A stretch of 59,999 bases of DNA from Clostridia bacterium (GCA_017439715.1 JAFSIR010000017.1:1-59999); one strand, 5' to 3'. Shown: positions 1 through 9,272, counted from the stretch's first letter. Program-made: numbers and translations. Notes: generated from the sequence alone by a model not told the origin.

Positions 1-1554
1 AAGCACTTTCTTTTCAATCAGATAATGCGTATCTGCCATGGCAGCCAACTGGGCCAAATGCGTTACGCACAGCACCTGTCTGCCCCGGGAAATGATTGCC
101 ATCTTTTGGGCAACAACATGCGCCATTCGGCCGCTAATGCCGGTATCGATCTCGTCAAACACCAGACAGCCAATCCCATCAAGGTTTGCTGAGATATTCT
201 TAAGCGCCAACATAATACGCGAAGCCTCGCCGCCGGACGCGATCTTGGAAAGAGGCCTAAGCGGCTGGCCGGGGTTTGCGCTCAATAAAAACTCCACTCT
301 GTCCAACCCATTCTCTGTAAACGAATCGGCTGTGCAGTTTTCGATTTCCGGCACAGGCCAAAAATCAACATCAAACTGCACACGCGCCATGCCAAGATCT
401 TCCAGTTCTTTTTTTACTAAATTGGAAAACTCGGCTCCCGCCTTAGCACGGATTTCATGAAGCTCAAGAGCATTTTCATATAGTTGCCCAATAACCTGTT
501 TCTTTCTGTTTTTCAGCTTTTCAATGCTTTGCTCCGCATTTTCCAGCATCTCGATCTCATTCAATGCATTCTGTGCCGTTTCAAGAACAGATTCGATCGA
601 GCCGCCATATTTGCGTTTGAGCTTGGTCAGCACGTCAATTCTTTCATCAATCTGTGCCATTCTAGCCGGATCAAATTCCAAATATCGGCTTTGATCTCGC
701 ACGGAATCGGCTGTCGCCTCACAAGAATAATACAGCTCGTCCATCGCCGTAGAAACGGCCATAAACCGCTCGTCAAGATGCGAGATGCCGCGCAATTCCC
801 GCGCCGCTACCGACAGCTGCGTTAATGCACCATCCTGCTCCTCGCCAAACAGAAGCGCTTCGGCCCGGGCAAAGGCTTGATAAATCTTTTGGCTGTTGTT
901 AAGCAGCATTCTTTCCTGATAAAGGCTTTCATCCTCGCCGGGCTGCACCGCGCATTCTTCAATTTCGCCCGCCTGAAAGCGCAAAATATCCAGCCGACGC
1001 TCTCTCGATCCGTCCGCAGCACCCAAAGTGTTCAGCTGTTTTTCAATATCCCGCAGTTCCTGCAGGTCAGATGCGATCAAGCCTTTGATCTTCTCTGCAT
1101 TCTGGCCTGCGAATGTATCAAGTATTTCAATATGAGCCCGCGGCTTGAAGAGCGACTGATGCTCATGCTGGCCGTGTATATCGATCAAAAGCTCACTAAC
1201 CGCCTCCATAGCAGCGTTATTGACCACGCTGCCGTTTATCCTGCAGGTGTTGCGCCCGTTTGCATAAATATCCCTTGATAGCAAAACGCTTTCTTCCGGT
1301 TCAATACCAAGCTCGTCCAGTACACGCAGCGTTTTTTCGCCCGGGCAGTCAAACTCAGCTTCGATCGAAGCTTTCGTTGCCCCGGCTGTGATCAGTTCCC
1401 GATCTGCGCGAACGCCCAAAGCCAAATTAAGCGCATCGATCAGGATACTCTTGCCGGCGCCCGTTTCACCGCTAAGCACATTCAGGCCCTGCGTGAACTC
1501 AACTTCCACATGGTCGATCAACGCAATATTTTGAATTTTAATGCGCTTAAGCAT
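1..1554 (-). CDS. recN: DNA repair protein RecN (3' end missing)
   Basis: SMC-like ATPase that works at double-strand breaks with RecA. The 518 visible codons open with MLKRIKIQNIALID and carry a Walker A motif GETGAGKS around residue 30; the ABC signature region (PLSKIASGGEASR) and Walker B (CLVFDEIDTG) lie near the window edge, with a coiled-coil middle between them. Family members run about 550-575 residues, so some 40 C-terminal residues fall outside the window. The ATG at 1554 lies 3 nt after the argR stop, which indicates co-transcription with nadK and argR. In Bacillus spoIVB follows recN, so the gene to the left may be spoIVB; that is inference. Confidence 0.97.
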   Translation of the reverse strand, partial: MLKRIKIQNIALIDHVEVEFTQGLNVLSGETGAGKSILIDALNLALGVRADRELITAGATKASIEAEFDCPGEKTLRVLDELGIEPEESVLLSRDIYANGRNTCRINGSVVNNAAMEAVSELLIDIHGQHEHQSLFKPRAHIEILDTFAGQNAEKIKGLIASDLQELRDIEKQLNTLGAADGSRERRLDILRFQAGEIEECAVQPGEDESLYQERMLLNNSQKIYQAFARAEALLFGEEQDGALTQLSVAARELRGISHLDERFMAVSTAMDELYYSCEATADSVRDQSRYLEFDPARMAQIDERIDVLTKLKRKYGGSIESVLETAQNALNEIEMLENAEQSIEKLKNRKKQVIGQLYENALELHEIRAKAGAEFSNLVKKELEDLGMARVQFDVDFWPVPEIENCTADSFTENGLDRVEFLLSANPGQPLRPLSKIASGGEASRIMLALKNISANLDGIGCLVFDEIDTGISGRMAHVVAQKMAIISRGRQVLCVTHLAQLAAMADTHYLIEKKVL

Positions 1555-1557
1555 CTT

Positions 1558-2007
1558 CTATTTCATCATCCTTTTAAGTCTGCGTACTATTTCCTGTACA
1601 TTGGCATGCTCGGCTACCGCAATAAAAATCGTATTCTCTCCGGCAATGGTCCCGCAAATCTCTGTCCAGTTCAAAGAGTCGATCGCCTCGGCTGCTGCAT
1701 TGGCCATGCCCGCCGACGTTTTAACAACAATGATATGTCCCGTTGCCTGAATATCCTTTACCGTGTCAAAGAAAATACGGATCAGGGCATTCTGGTTCCC
1801 ACCGGTATTCACTTCTGCCTGGCTGTATCGGTACACCCCTTTGTCGGAAAGCGTTTTGATCAGTCTCAGCTCTTTGATATCACGGCTGATGGTCGCCTGC
1901 GTAACCTCAAAGCCACGCTCTTTGAGCGCATATACAAGCTGGTCCTGAATCTCTATATCATTATTTTCAATGATCTCAAGGATCAACTCTTGCCTTTTGT
2001 TTTTCAA
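1558..2007 (-). CDS. argR: Arginine repressor ArgR/AhrC
   Basis: Hexameric arginine-responsive regulator that represses arginine biosynthesis and activates catabolism. The 149-residue protein has an N-terminal winged helix-turn-helix (KNKRQELILEIIE, then the recognition region TQATISRDIKEL) and a C-terminal oligomerisation and arginine-binding domain ending GTIAGENTIFIAV. I choose the TTG at 2007: GGAGGGG sits 8 nt upstream and the TTG shares bases with the nadK stop (TTGA), a typical coupling overlap. The ATG at 2040 would lie inside nadK, has no good SD and would add 11 residues absent from the family. Likely self-regulated through the palindromes before nadK. Confidence 0.96.
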   Translation of the reverse strand: MKNKRQELILEIIENNDIEIQDQLVYALKERGFEVTQATISRDIKELRLIKTLSDKGVYRYSQAEVNTGGNQNALIRIFFDTVKDIQATGHIIVVKTSAGMANAAAEAIDSLNWTEICGTIAGENTIFIAVAEHANVQEIVRRLKRMMK

Positions 2008-2867
2008 GTAATGCTCCCCTCCGCAGAAATGTTGTTCCACTCCATTAGCTTTGCACCCAGCTGGCCGTAAAAATCAGGCGGCCCTAACCGCACAAAACGG
2101 CACAAAGGCGCTGCTTTGCCAATCGTGATCTTTTCGCCGTCCGATAATAACCGATAAACAATATCATCCGCCATCAGGCTGCATCCCGAAGGCGTGTTTA
2201 CCACCTGAATACTCACCTTTGCCTCGCCCGGCACAACGACCGGACGGGCACTGAAAGAATGTGCGCACACCGGTGTAATCACAAGGCAATCCACTCCCGG
2301 ATCAACAATCGGTCCGCCGGCTGAAAGCGAATATCCGGTGGAGCCGGTTGGCGTGGACACCATAATACCGTTGCAGGCGTATACGCCAATAATGCTGTCA
2401 TTGCAATACACGGCCAACCTTACAACGCCATGTTCCTGTTTGCGAAACAAGCCGATCTCATTCAGCGCGATTACCGGCCTGTTCTCGCTTTCTTCAATCA
2501 CATTGAGCATGCTTCTGTTTTCGATGTGAAATTGCCCGGTATGAATCAGCTCAAGCGAGCGGCGGATCTCCTCCCGGTCGATCTCTGCCAGAAAACCGAG
2601 CGTGCCATAATTAACGCCCAACAGAGGGATGCCCAACGGCGAAAACATATGCGCAGCTTTTAACACCGTGCCATCGCCGCCCAGCACAATGGCAAGATCG
2701 GCGTTGTCTGTTTCGCTGTTAAATGCAGGCAATCCCAACTCTGCCGCTATATCAGGCGCCGCTTTGATCTCCATCCCCATTTCACGCACAGATTCAACGA
2801 TCATGCGGCTGGTGGTCAGCCCCCGGTCTTTCCGTTTATTCGTGTATAAGCATACAGAGTGAAGCAA
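2004..2867 (-). CDS. nadK: NAD kinase
   Basis: Phosphorylates NAD to NADP in the cytosol. The 287-residue protein has the diagnostic GGDGT at about residues 63-67, the NE pair at 136-137 and the region STPTGSTGYSLSAGG at about 171-185. It starts at a TTG (2867) with GAGGAGG 5 nt upstream. It is the first gene of the nadK-argR-recN operon, an order conserved in Firmicutes. The 107 bp in front of it hold a promoter and an inverted repeat. Confidence 0.96.
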   Translation of the reverse strand: MLHSVCLYTNKRKDRGLTTSRMIVESVREMGMEIKAAPDIAAELGLPAFNSETDNADLAIVLGGDGTVLKAAHMFSPLGIPLLGVNYGTLGFLAEIDREEIRRSLELIHTGQFHIENRSMLNVIEESENRPVIALNEIGLFRKQEHGVVRLAVYCNDSIIGVYACNGIMVSTPTGSTGYSLSAGGPIVDPGVDCLVITPVCAHSFSARPVVVPGEAKVSIQVVNTPSGCSLMADDIVYRLLSDGEKITIGKAAPLCRFVRLGPPDFYGQLGAKLMEWNNISAEGSIT

Positions 2868-2889
2868 ATCTTCCTCCTCAATTATTATA

Positions 2890-2938
2890 AAAATGTATAT
2901 TCATTAGCATAATACATGATTATTATGCAGCCTGTCCA
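2890..2938 (-). promoter_or_regulatory. Promoter of nadK-argR-recN with inverted repeat and ARG-box-like site
   Basis: A sigma-A-type promoter can be read on the minus strand: -35 TGGACA (2933-2938), 18 bp spacer, -10 TATTAT (2909-2914). The inverted repeat GCATAATA-N6-TATTATGC (2907-2928) covers the spacer and the -10. Downstream, 2890-2903 reads TGAATATACATTTT, which resembles an ARG box half (TGAAT with an A/T centre). Because argR is in the operon, autoregulation is plausible; the match to ARG boxes is partial and this is inference. A second TATAAT lies at 2884-2889 without a good -35. Confidence 0.55.
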
Positions 2939-2974
2939 TCCCCGCACTGCAAAAATATGCCATAAACGCCGTGC

Positions 2975-3766
2975 TTAATGGCCGGAAACAACCTCTTGGG
3001 CACGCTGTGTATATTCCGCTTCATTCATGCCTACGCCGCCTTTATGCAGCCAAATCAGGTATTCTTCATTGCCTTTCGGGCCAAGGATGGGCGACACTTC
3101 CAGCCCATGCACGGAAAACCCGGCCTGAACGGCATAGCCGTACACGCTGCTGCACACTTCAAGCCTTGTTTCCTTTTTGCGCACAACGCCGCCTTTACCA
3201 ACTTTTTCCCGCCCGGCTTCAAACTGCGGCTTGATCAGCGCCACTGTTTGCCCGTTATCCTTCAAACACCCAAACAACGGCTGCAGGATCAGCTTTAAGG
3301 AGATGAAAGAAACATCAATGCTGGCAAAATCTGCCGGTTCAACATCTTCTAATTTTAAATTGCGTGCATTGTATTGTTCCATGCAAACTACCCGCTCATC
3401 GTTGCGCAAAACATAGGCCAATTGCCCATGTCCTACATCGATCGCATATACTTTTTTTGCCCTGTTTTGCAGCATGCAATCAGTAAATCCGCCCGTGGAC
3501 GCACCGATATCAAGGCAAATTTTGTTTTCCAACTGAATCGGAAAAGCACTCATGGCCTTTTCCAGCTTCAGCCCGCCGCGGCTTACATATTTTAGTTTCT
3601 CCATTAGGGTAATAGCATCGGCTTCCGTAACTGTTTGGGATGCTTTCTGCACGGGAACGCCGTTGACTCGCACTTCGCCGGCGATGATAAGCGCCTGCGC
3701 TTCCCTTCTGCTGGTGCAGAAGCCCCACTCGGTCAAGGCAACATCAATCCTGAGCTTTTCAGCCAT
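2975..3766 (-). CDS. tlyA: TlyA family rRNA 2'-O-methyltransferase
   Basis: Probable ribosomal RNA cytidine 2'-O-methyltransferase of the TlyA/YqxC family (once called haemolysin A). The 263-residue protein has an N-terminal S4 RNA-binding domain (residues 1-60), the linker YVSRGGLKLEKA, then an FtsJ-type Rossmann methyltransferase with the SAM motif DIGASTGGFTDC near residue 86. Its ATG overlaps the end of dxs by 8 nt, so it is translated with the isoprenoid genes, as in Bacillus. Family assignment is firm; which rRNA sites it modifies cannot be told from sequence. Confidence 0.92.
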   Translation of the reverse strand: MAEKLRIDVALTEWGFCTSRREAQALIIAGEVRVNGVPVQKASQTVTEADAITLMEKLKYVSRGGLKLEKAMSAFPIQLENKICLDIGASTGGFTDCMLQNRAKKVYAIDVGHGQLAYVLRNDERVVCMEQYNARNLKLEDVEPADFASIDVSFISLKLILQPLFGCLKDNGQTVALIKPQFEAGREKVGKGGVVRKKETRLEVCSSVYGYAVQAGFSVHGLEVSPILGPKGNEEYLIWLHKGGVGMNEAEYTQRAQEVVSGH

Positions 3767-5576
3767 TGTTCATTCCCTCCCGCCATTTATAGATGCGTTC
3801 ATACAAGCCGGTTTCGGTCCATCCAAGCATAACAAACTGTTCTTCCACCTTAGCGTGAGGAACAAACCATTCAGGCACACCCACTGTAAGAACGCGTGTG
3901 TTTCCTTTTTCGCTCATGCGGCGTGAGATGGATGCGCCAAATCCGCTTTCTTCCATGCCTTCTTCCAGCGTTACGACCCATTTGAACTGAGCAAGCTTAT
4001 CCGCCATTCCTTCAGGCAGCGGTTTTATCTGCATTTCGTTTATCAGCGCAACCGATTCTCCATGCGCCTTAAAATAGGCCTGCAGCTTTCTTCCAAGCTG
4101 CGCCATGCGCCCCACCGCTACAACGCAAAGCTCTGCGCCGGTGCTCAACTCAGCAGGTTCAGCTGTTTGGGGCAGTGAACCGCGCGGATAACGGATGGCA
4201 CACGGCATTGATAACTCCCTGGCATATGCGATCAGCTCGGCCAAGTCTTTTTGAGTGGAAGGCGCATACACGCGCATATTCGGCATGGCGCTGAACATGG
4301 CAATATCAAACAATCCATGATGCGTTTCCCCATCTTCTCCCACAAGCCCGGCCCTGTCAACACAAAAGCACATCGGCAAACACGGCAGGCAAACATCCTG
4401 TAGGATCTGGTCATACGCCCGCTGCAAAAAGGTGGCATAAATCGCGGCGTACGGCCGCAATCCACCGGCCGCCATGCCGGCCGCCAGCGTTACTGCATGC
4501 TGCTCAGCGATACCCACATCAAAAAATCTGTCGGGATACAGCCTTGCAAAGTCCTGCAGCCCGGTGCCTGTTTTCATGGCCGCCGTAATCGCAACAACAC
4601 GTGAATCTTCAGCGGCAATATCGATCAGCACATTGCCGACAACCGCAGAATTTGAAACCGCTTTAGTGCCCGAAACAACAGAAACGCTGTGAAACTTTAT
4701 TGGGTCAAGCTCCGCGTTTTGCATACCTTTCCCTTTTTTGGTGATCAAGTGCAAAAACAACGGCCCTTTAAACTTGGCTGCATCGCTAAACACTTCTATC
4801 AGTCCTTCGGTATCATGCCCGTCCATCGGGCCGATATATGTAAACCCAATTTCTTCAAAAAAGCGCCTTGGCAGCACAAAAAACTTTATTTTATCGCGCA
4901 CGGCGGCGGCAAAGCGCATAATTGAGCGGCCGACCATCGGCACATGCTGCAGCGTTTTCTTCACCCTTGTTTTAAAGCGCAGGTAGCCCGGCCTTGTGCG
5001 CATGCGGCTCAGCATGTTATTCACGCCGCCAACATTATCGGAAATAGACATTGCATTATCGTTGAGGATCACAAGTAGGTCGCTTTCGCTTTGGCCGGCA
5101 TCGTTAAGTGCTTCGTATGCCATGCCGCCGGTCAAAGCCCCGTCACCGATCACGGCCACGATGCGGTGTTCCTCTTTTTTTAGGTCGCGCGCCCGCGCAA
5201 GCCCTAGAGCAGCAGATACTGAGTTTGATGCATGCCCTGCAACAAATCCATCCGCCTCGCTTTCCCGTGTTTTGGGGAAACCGGACAAACCGTCTTTCTT
5301 TCGCAGTGTGTTAAACGCGCTCTGCCTGCCGGTAAGCAGCTTATGTGCATATGTTTGATGGCCCACATCCCATATAATGACATCACGTATCGGATCGAAC
5401 ACCGTGTATAATGCCACGGTCAGTTCAACCACGCCGAGATTGGAGGACAAATGCCCGCCGTTTGTTTTAACCACGTTGACGATCGCTTCTCTAATATCTG
5501 CGCATAATGCCACACGCTGATCCGCATGTAGGCCTTTGAGATCATCATGGCCGTTGATTTGGTTCAATATGCTCAA
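3759..5576 (-). CDS. dxs: 1-Deoxy-D-xylulose-5-phosphate synthase
   Basis: Thiamine-diphosphate enzyme joining pyruvate and glyceraldehyde 3-phosphate, the entry step of the MEP isoprenoid pathway. In 605 residues it shows the substrate-site stretch GGHLSSNLG near 40, the ThDP-binding motif GDG at 144-146 with NDN about 28 residues on, and a C-terminal transketolase half (YATFLQRAYDQ, then VDRAGLVGEDGETHHG). It starts at a TTG with GGAG 8 nt upstream; an ATG reading from the same region is not available. It lies between ispA and tlyA, a conserved order. Confidence 0.97.
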   Translation of the reverse strand: MSILNQINGHDDLKGLHADQRVALCADIREAIVNVVKTNGGHLSSNLGVVELTVALYTVFDPIRDVIIWDVGHQTYAHKLLTGRQSAFNTLRKKDGLSGFPKTRESEADGFVAGHASNSVSAALGLARARDLKKEEHRIVAVIGDGALTGGMAYEALNDAGQSESDLLVILNDNAMSISDNVGGVNNMLSRMRTRPGYLRFKTRVKKTLQHVPMVGRSIMRFAAAVRDKIKFFVLPRRFFEEIGFTYIGPMDGHDTEGLIEVFSDAAKFKGPLFLHLITKKGKGMQNAELDPIKFHSVSVVSGTKAVSNSAVVGNVLIDIAAEDSRVVAITAAMKTGTGLQDFARLYPDRFFDVGIAEQHAVTLAAGMAAGGLRPYAAIYATFLQRAYDQILQDVCLPCLPMCFCVDRAGLVGEDGETHHGLFDIAMFSAMPNMRVYAPSTQKDLAELIAYARELSMPCAIRYPRGSLPQTAEPAELSTGAELCVVAVGRMAQLGRKLQAYFKAHGESVALINEMQIKPLPEGMADKLAQFKWVVTLEEGMEESGFGASISRRMSEKGNTRVLTVGVPEWFVPHAKVEEQFVMLGWTETGLYERIYKWREGMNNG

Positions 5577-5593
5577 GCCAGTTACTCCAAACG

Positions 5594-6472
5594 TTAATGT
5601 TCTCTCATTACTGTAAACAGCGCTGTTTTTTGCAAAAAATCAGCTTTTCTTCCAAACGGCCGAAGTGATTCAAACGCCATCTCTGCCGAGCGTTTTGCCC
5701 AAGCATTGGCTTCTTCGAGCCCAAACATTGTTACAAACGTATTCTTTTGCGCCTGCGCATCCTTGCCCGGTGTTTTTCCAAGCACTTCCGCGGTTTGTGT
5801 TGCATCCAGAATATCATCCTGAATCTGGAACGCAGTGCCTAGATGCTTCCCGTAATCATCAAGCATCTGGCGCTGGTTTATATCTGCGCCACCCAAAATA
5901 GCCCCGGCAAGGCAGGCGCCGCTGATCATAGCACCCGTTTTTTCGCCGTGGATCTTTCTCAGCTCATTGATGCCGATCTCATGACCGGTGCTTCTGATAT
6001 CTCTTACCTGCCCCGATACCATGCCGGAAACGCCCGCACCGCGCGCGATGGCAGCCATGGCAAGCGCCGCACGGCGAGGGTCATGGGCAGCCACCGTTTC
6101 GGAAGCCATCAGCTCAAACGCCAGCGACAGCAATCCGTCTCCTGCAAGAACAGCCATATCTTCGCCAAACACCCTGTGGTTCGTCGGCCGACCGCGGCGC
6201 AGATCATCATCATCCATACAGGGCAGGTCATCGTGGATCAGGCTGTAGGCATGGATCATCTCGATCGCGCAGGCAAACGGCAGCGCCTGCATCACATCGC
6301 CGCCAAACAAATCGCAGCTTGCCAACAGCAACACGGGGCGAAACCGCTTCCCGCCATGCAGCAAGCTGTATCCCATCGCTTCTTTTAGCATTGGCTGAAT
6401 GCCCACAAGTGCATTGGCCAGCGCAGTATCTACCAGACTTTTGTAGTTCTCAAAAATCTCTTCATACTTCAA
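5594..6472 (-). CDS. ispA: Farnesyl/geranyl diphosphate synthase
   Basis: Trans-prenyltransferase that condenses isopentenyl and allylic diphosphates. The 292-residue protein holds the first aspartate-rich motif within HDDLPCMDDDDLRRGRP (D81, D82 onward), the second in FQIQDDILD (D219, D220, D223), and the GGKRFRP substrate motif at about 40. The start is a TTG at 6472 with GGGGAGG 9 nt upstream, overlapping xseB by 11 nt. Product chain length cannot be fixed, but size and context (xseAB, dxs) match IspA/YqiD. Confidence 0.95.
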   Translation of the reverse strand: MKYEEIFENYKSLVDTALANALVGIQPMLKEAMGYSLLHGGKRFRPVLLLASCDLFGGDVMQALPFACAIEMIHAYSLIHDDLPCMDDDDLRRGRPTNHRVFGEDMAVLAGDGLLSLAFELMASETVAAHDPRRAALAMAAIARGAGVSGMVSGQVRDIRSTGHEIGINELRKIHGEKTGAMISGACLAGAILGGADINQRQMLDDYGKHLGTAFQIQDDILDATQTAEVLGKTPGKDAQAQKNTFVTMFGLEEANAWAKRSAEMAFESLRPFGRKADFLQKTALFTVMREH

Positions 6473-6677
6473 AGGGTGTTTCCTCCCCGTTTCTCAGCGC
6501 TGTGATCCTGCCTTTATAGCCTTCAATGATTTTTTTGCAGTGCTCCGAAAGCGCCATGCCCCGTTCATATAAAGCAACGCTCTGATCCACAGTGGAGGTT
6601 TCGGATTCCATTGTTTTACTGATTTTTTCAAGCTCGTCCATGGCCTGTTCAAGCGAAAGATTTTGGATGTTTTCCAT
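6462..6677 (-). CDS. xseB: Exodeoxyribonuclease VII small subunit
   Basis: The 71-residue helical protein contains the XseB hallmark LEQAMDELEKI followed by a long amphipathic helix (ALYERGMALSEHCKKII). Several copies bind one XseA to form exonuclease VII, which degrades single-stranded DNA from both ends. It starts 4 nt after the xseA stop and overlaps ispA at its end, so the three are translationally linked. Confidence 0.95.
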   Translation of the reverse strand: MENIQNLSLEQAMDELEKISKTMESETSTVDQSVALYERGMALSEHCKKIIEGYKGRITALRNGEETPFEV

Positions 6678-6681
6678 TGGA

Positions 6682-7905
6682 TCAGTTTCCTTTCATAACC
6701 GATTTGATCACAGCCTGCGCCGTTCCGTCTCTCATAACGAGCATTACACTGCTTTCAGGCTGCAAGCCATCTGTGTTGTATACTGTGTTTCCCTCTTTAT
6801 CCCGTACGATTGCGTATCCACGGGTCAGGATATGCTCCGGATTTAATGCGCTCAGCTCCGCTGTGGCCGCTATTCTGCGCTGTTCAAACATCATTAGTTT
6901 GGCTTCCAGCCCTTGCTTGATCGCCCGCATAGCGGCCTGCTGTTTTAACTGCGCCTGTTCAAGCTTCATGGCCAAAAGCTCTCCGCCCATGCTTTTTTCA
7001 AAATAGGCAATCTTCTGTTCTATGCGGCCGATTCGCTGTGTAAGAGAAAGATACAGCCGGTTTGCCTGCTGGTCAAGATCCTGCAGGATAACATCCACCA
7101 GCGGCACTGCCAATTCTGCCGCAGCACTGGGCGTTGGTGCATACACATCAGCAACAAAATCCGAAATACTGCTGTCCGTTTCATGGCCAACCGCGCTGAT
7201 CACCGGAATGGGGCACTGCGCTATCGCATATGCAAGCTTTTCGTTGTTAAACGCCCACAGATCTTCCAAGCTTCCGCCCCCGCGGCCAATGATCACAAGA
7301 TCGCAATCGTCCCGTGTTTTGAGCATAGAAAACGCTTCCACCATTTCTTCCGCCGCGCCTTCCCCCTGCACACGAACCGGGATCAGCATGATCTCCACCC
7401 CGGGATTGCGGCGATGCGCAACCTGGATAATATCGCGGATCACAGCACCTGCAGAGCTTGTGATTACAGCAATCTTTTTAGGGAAACGCGGCAGTTGGCG
7501 TTTTCTGATTTTGTCAAACAATCCAGCTGCTTCCAGTTTCTTTTTAAGTTTTTCAAACTGTTCATAAAGCACGCCAACGCCTTCTGCACGCATGGTTTGC
7601 GCATACACCTGGAAAGATCCATCCCGCGGATAAACGGCCGCATAACCGCCAAGGGTAACGTGCATGCCATCCGCTACCGCAAATGGAACAGTTCTGTTGG
7701 CTTGCTTAAACATCACGCAGCGAACCGCGCATTTATCATCTTTTAAAGTAAAATACCAGTGCCCTGACGGATACTTTTTAAAATTGGAAACTTCACCGCT
7801 GAGCAAAAACCCCTGCAACACCTCGTTCTTAGCGAGCAAGTTATTGGCATATTCATTCAGCTCCGTTACCGTCATCGTGATCGATGAGATCAGTTCACTC
7901 AGCAC
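6682..7905 (-). CDS. xseA: Exodeoxyribonuclease VII large subunit
   Basis: Catalytic subunit of exonuclease VII. The 407 residues contain an N-terminal OB-fold (LSGEVSNFKKYPSGHWYFTLKD), the nuclease core (PKKIAVITSSAGAVIRDI, RGGGSLEDLWAFNNE, VGHETDSSISDFVAD), and a C-terminal coiled coil that takes up XseB. I choose GTG at 7905, with AAAGGGAG 7 nt upstream and an 11-nt overlap with the preceding gene. The longer reading back to 7977 would run deep into that gene and adds an unrelated N-terminus. An ATG at 7875 is the other possible start. Confidence 0.95.
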   Translation of the reverse strand: MLSELISSITMTVTELNEYANNLLAKNEVLQGFLLSGEVSNFKKYPSGHWYFTLKDDKCAVRCVMFKQANRTVPFAVADGMHVTLGGYAAVYPRDGSFQVYAQTMRAEGVGVLYEQFEKLKKKLEAAGLFDKIRKRQLPRFPKKIAVITSSAGAVIRDIIQVAHRRNPGVEIMLIPVRVQGEGAAEEMVEAFSMLKTRDDCDLVIIGRGGGSLEDLWAFNNEKLAYAIAQCPIPVISAVGHETDSSISDFVADVYAPTPSAAAELAVPLVDVILQDLDQQANRLYLSLTQRIGRIEQKIAYFEKSMGGELLAMKLEQAQLKQQAAMRAIKQGLEAKLMMFEQRRIAATAELSALNPEHILTRGYAIVRDKEGNTVYNTDGLQPESSVMLVMRDGTAQAVIKSVMKGN

Positions 7906-8860
7906 GCTGTTTCTCCCTTTCCATTGCCAGCAACGCCACACCAACGGCATTATCACCGGCAAGCTTTGGCTGTGCAAAATCGATTTTCAGCCGTTTGCAC
8001 CGCTTTTGCGCCAAAAGCAGCATCTCTTTTCTTAAATGGGTTGACGCGCTAACGCCGCCAGCCATGATAACACGGTGACAATCCGTTCTTTCATATGCTT
8101 GCATCAGCAGCTTTATCAGCGCTCTTGCAATGCCGCTAAAGAGTGCGCCGGCGATCTCTTCCGGTGTTTCTCCCCGCTCATACCTGCGTTTTGCCTCCGC
8201 TTCCGCGCCGGATAAGTTCATCTTGATCTCCGACACCGGGATCCCGATCGGCGCCGCCTTGCCGCTTGACCGCATGGCTAACTGTTCCATCCACGGCCCC
8301 GCAGGAAACGGACCGCCCATCAACACTCCGATCCTGTCAAGCAATTGGCCGGCAGAAATATCTTTTGTTCCACCCAACAACTCTGCGGTTGTATTGGTTC
8401 GATCCACAAACAGCACTTCCGAAGTTCCGCCCGACAGGTGCACTGCAAGGTATTCTGCAGGCACGTTCTCGATCCCTTTCTCCGCGGCACGGATGTGCCC
8501 CCACTGGTGCGATGTGAAATGGCACGGAACATTTAACGCGTTTGCCAACGACTGCGCCAGCATTTTCCCTTGCATAAATACCGGCATATAAGAATCGTTC
8601 TCCGTTCTGGGACTTTGACTCACGCCGATCGCCCGCACCTCACCTACGAATTCCCGAACAGATGCAAACGCTTGCTTTGACAGCTCAGGCAAATGCTTCA
8701 TATGCATAAAAAGCGCCTCCTGCTGCCGCAAGCCCAGTCCTCCCGGCTTAACAGGCAGTGGCCTGCGCCCATCAAAAATGATGTTCCCACATTCATCTAT
8801 AACCGCCATGCTCGTTACATAGCAGCTTGTATCTATCCCAATATAGCAGTGTTTATGCAT
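7895..8860 (-). CDS. TsaD/Kae1-like (peptidase M22 fold) paralogue
   Basis: A 321-residue ASKHA-fold protein: IGIDTSCYVTSMAV at the N-terminus is the phosphate-binding loop, HQWGH (H118, H122) keeps the two metal-binding histidines of the TsaD motif HxxxH, and LSGGTSEV (141-148) is the second nucleotide loop. True TsaD makes the t6A tRNA modification with TsaB and TsaE. This gene sits between nusB and xseA, not with tsaB/E, and the motif lacks the acidic residue usual in TsaD (HxExH), so it is probably a paralogue of unknown function. It could be the only TsaD if no other copy exists in the genome. Confidence 0.8.
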   Translation of the reverse strand: MHKHCYIGIDTSCYVTSMAVIDECGNIIFDGRRPLPVKPGGLGLRQQEALFMHMKHLPELSKQAFASVREFVGEVRAIGVSQSPRTENDSYMPVFMQGKMLAQSLANALNVPCHFTSHQWGHIRAAEKGIENVPAEYLAVHLSGGTSEVLFVDRTNTTAELLGGTKDISAGQLLDRIGVLMGGPFPAGPWMEQLAMRSSGKAAPIGIPVSEIKMNLSGAEAEAKRRYERGETPEEIAGALFSGIARALIKLLMQAYERTDCHRVIMAGGVSASTHLRKEMLLLAQKRCKRLKIDFAQPKLAGDNAVGVALLAMEREKQRAE

Positions 8861-9272
8861 TGGTCAGTTTTCTGGCATAGCCACCCAGCACACCGTTAAC
8901 AAAACGGCTGGATTGATCCGTTCCATACTTTTTGGCAAGCTCTACCGCTTCATTGATCGCTACGGAAAGCGGCACTTCGTTCATATGCCCGATTTCACAG
9001 CAGGCCAAACGCAGGATCGCCAGATCCACTTTGCTGATCCTGTTCAAACTCCAATCAGACGAAAGGCCGTTGATTGTTTCATCGATCACCGCTGCATTTT
9101 CTCTAAAAACGGCCATTACGCGGTCGATATACCCGCGGTCAAATTCGTCCATCGCTATTAGGCAGTTTTCTTCATCCGGCATTTCGCCGTCTTTCAACGG
9201 CTCCAGTTTTCCTCCGAGATCTTCTGCATATATCATCCGCATCGCTAGATCCCGCGCATCTCGCCTTGCCAT
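8853..9272 (-). CDS. nusB: Transcription antitermination factor NusB
   Basis: The 139-residue all-helical protein has the NusB core: ARRDARDLAMRMIY at the start and the conserved end EVPLSVAINEAVELAKKYGTD...FVNGVLGG. NusB with NusE (S10) binds boxA RNA to keep rRNA transcription processive. It heads a run of overlapping genes (8-nt overlap with the TsaD-like gene) and follows the asp23/amaP genes, as in Bacillus. Confidence 0.95.
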   Translation of the reverse strand: MARRDARDLAMRMIYAEDLGGKLEPLKDGEMPDEENCLIAMDEFDRGYIDRVMAVFRENAAVIDETINGLSSDWSLNRISKVDLAILRLACCEIGHMNEVPLSVAINEAVELAKKYGTDQSSRFVNGVLGGYARKLTNA

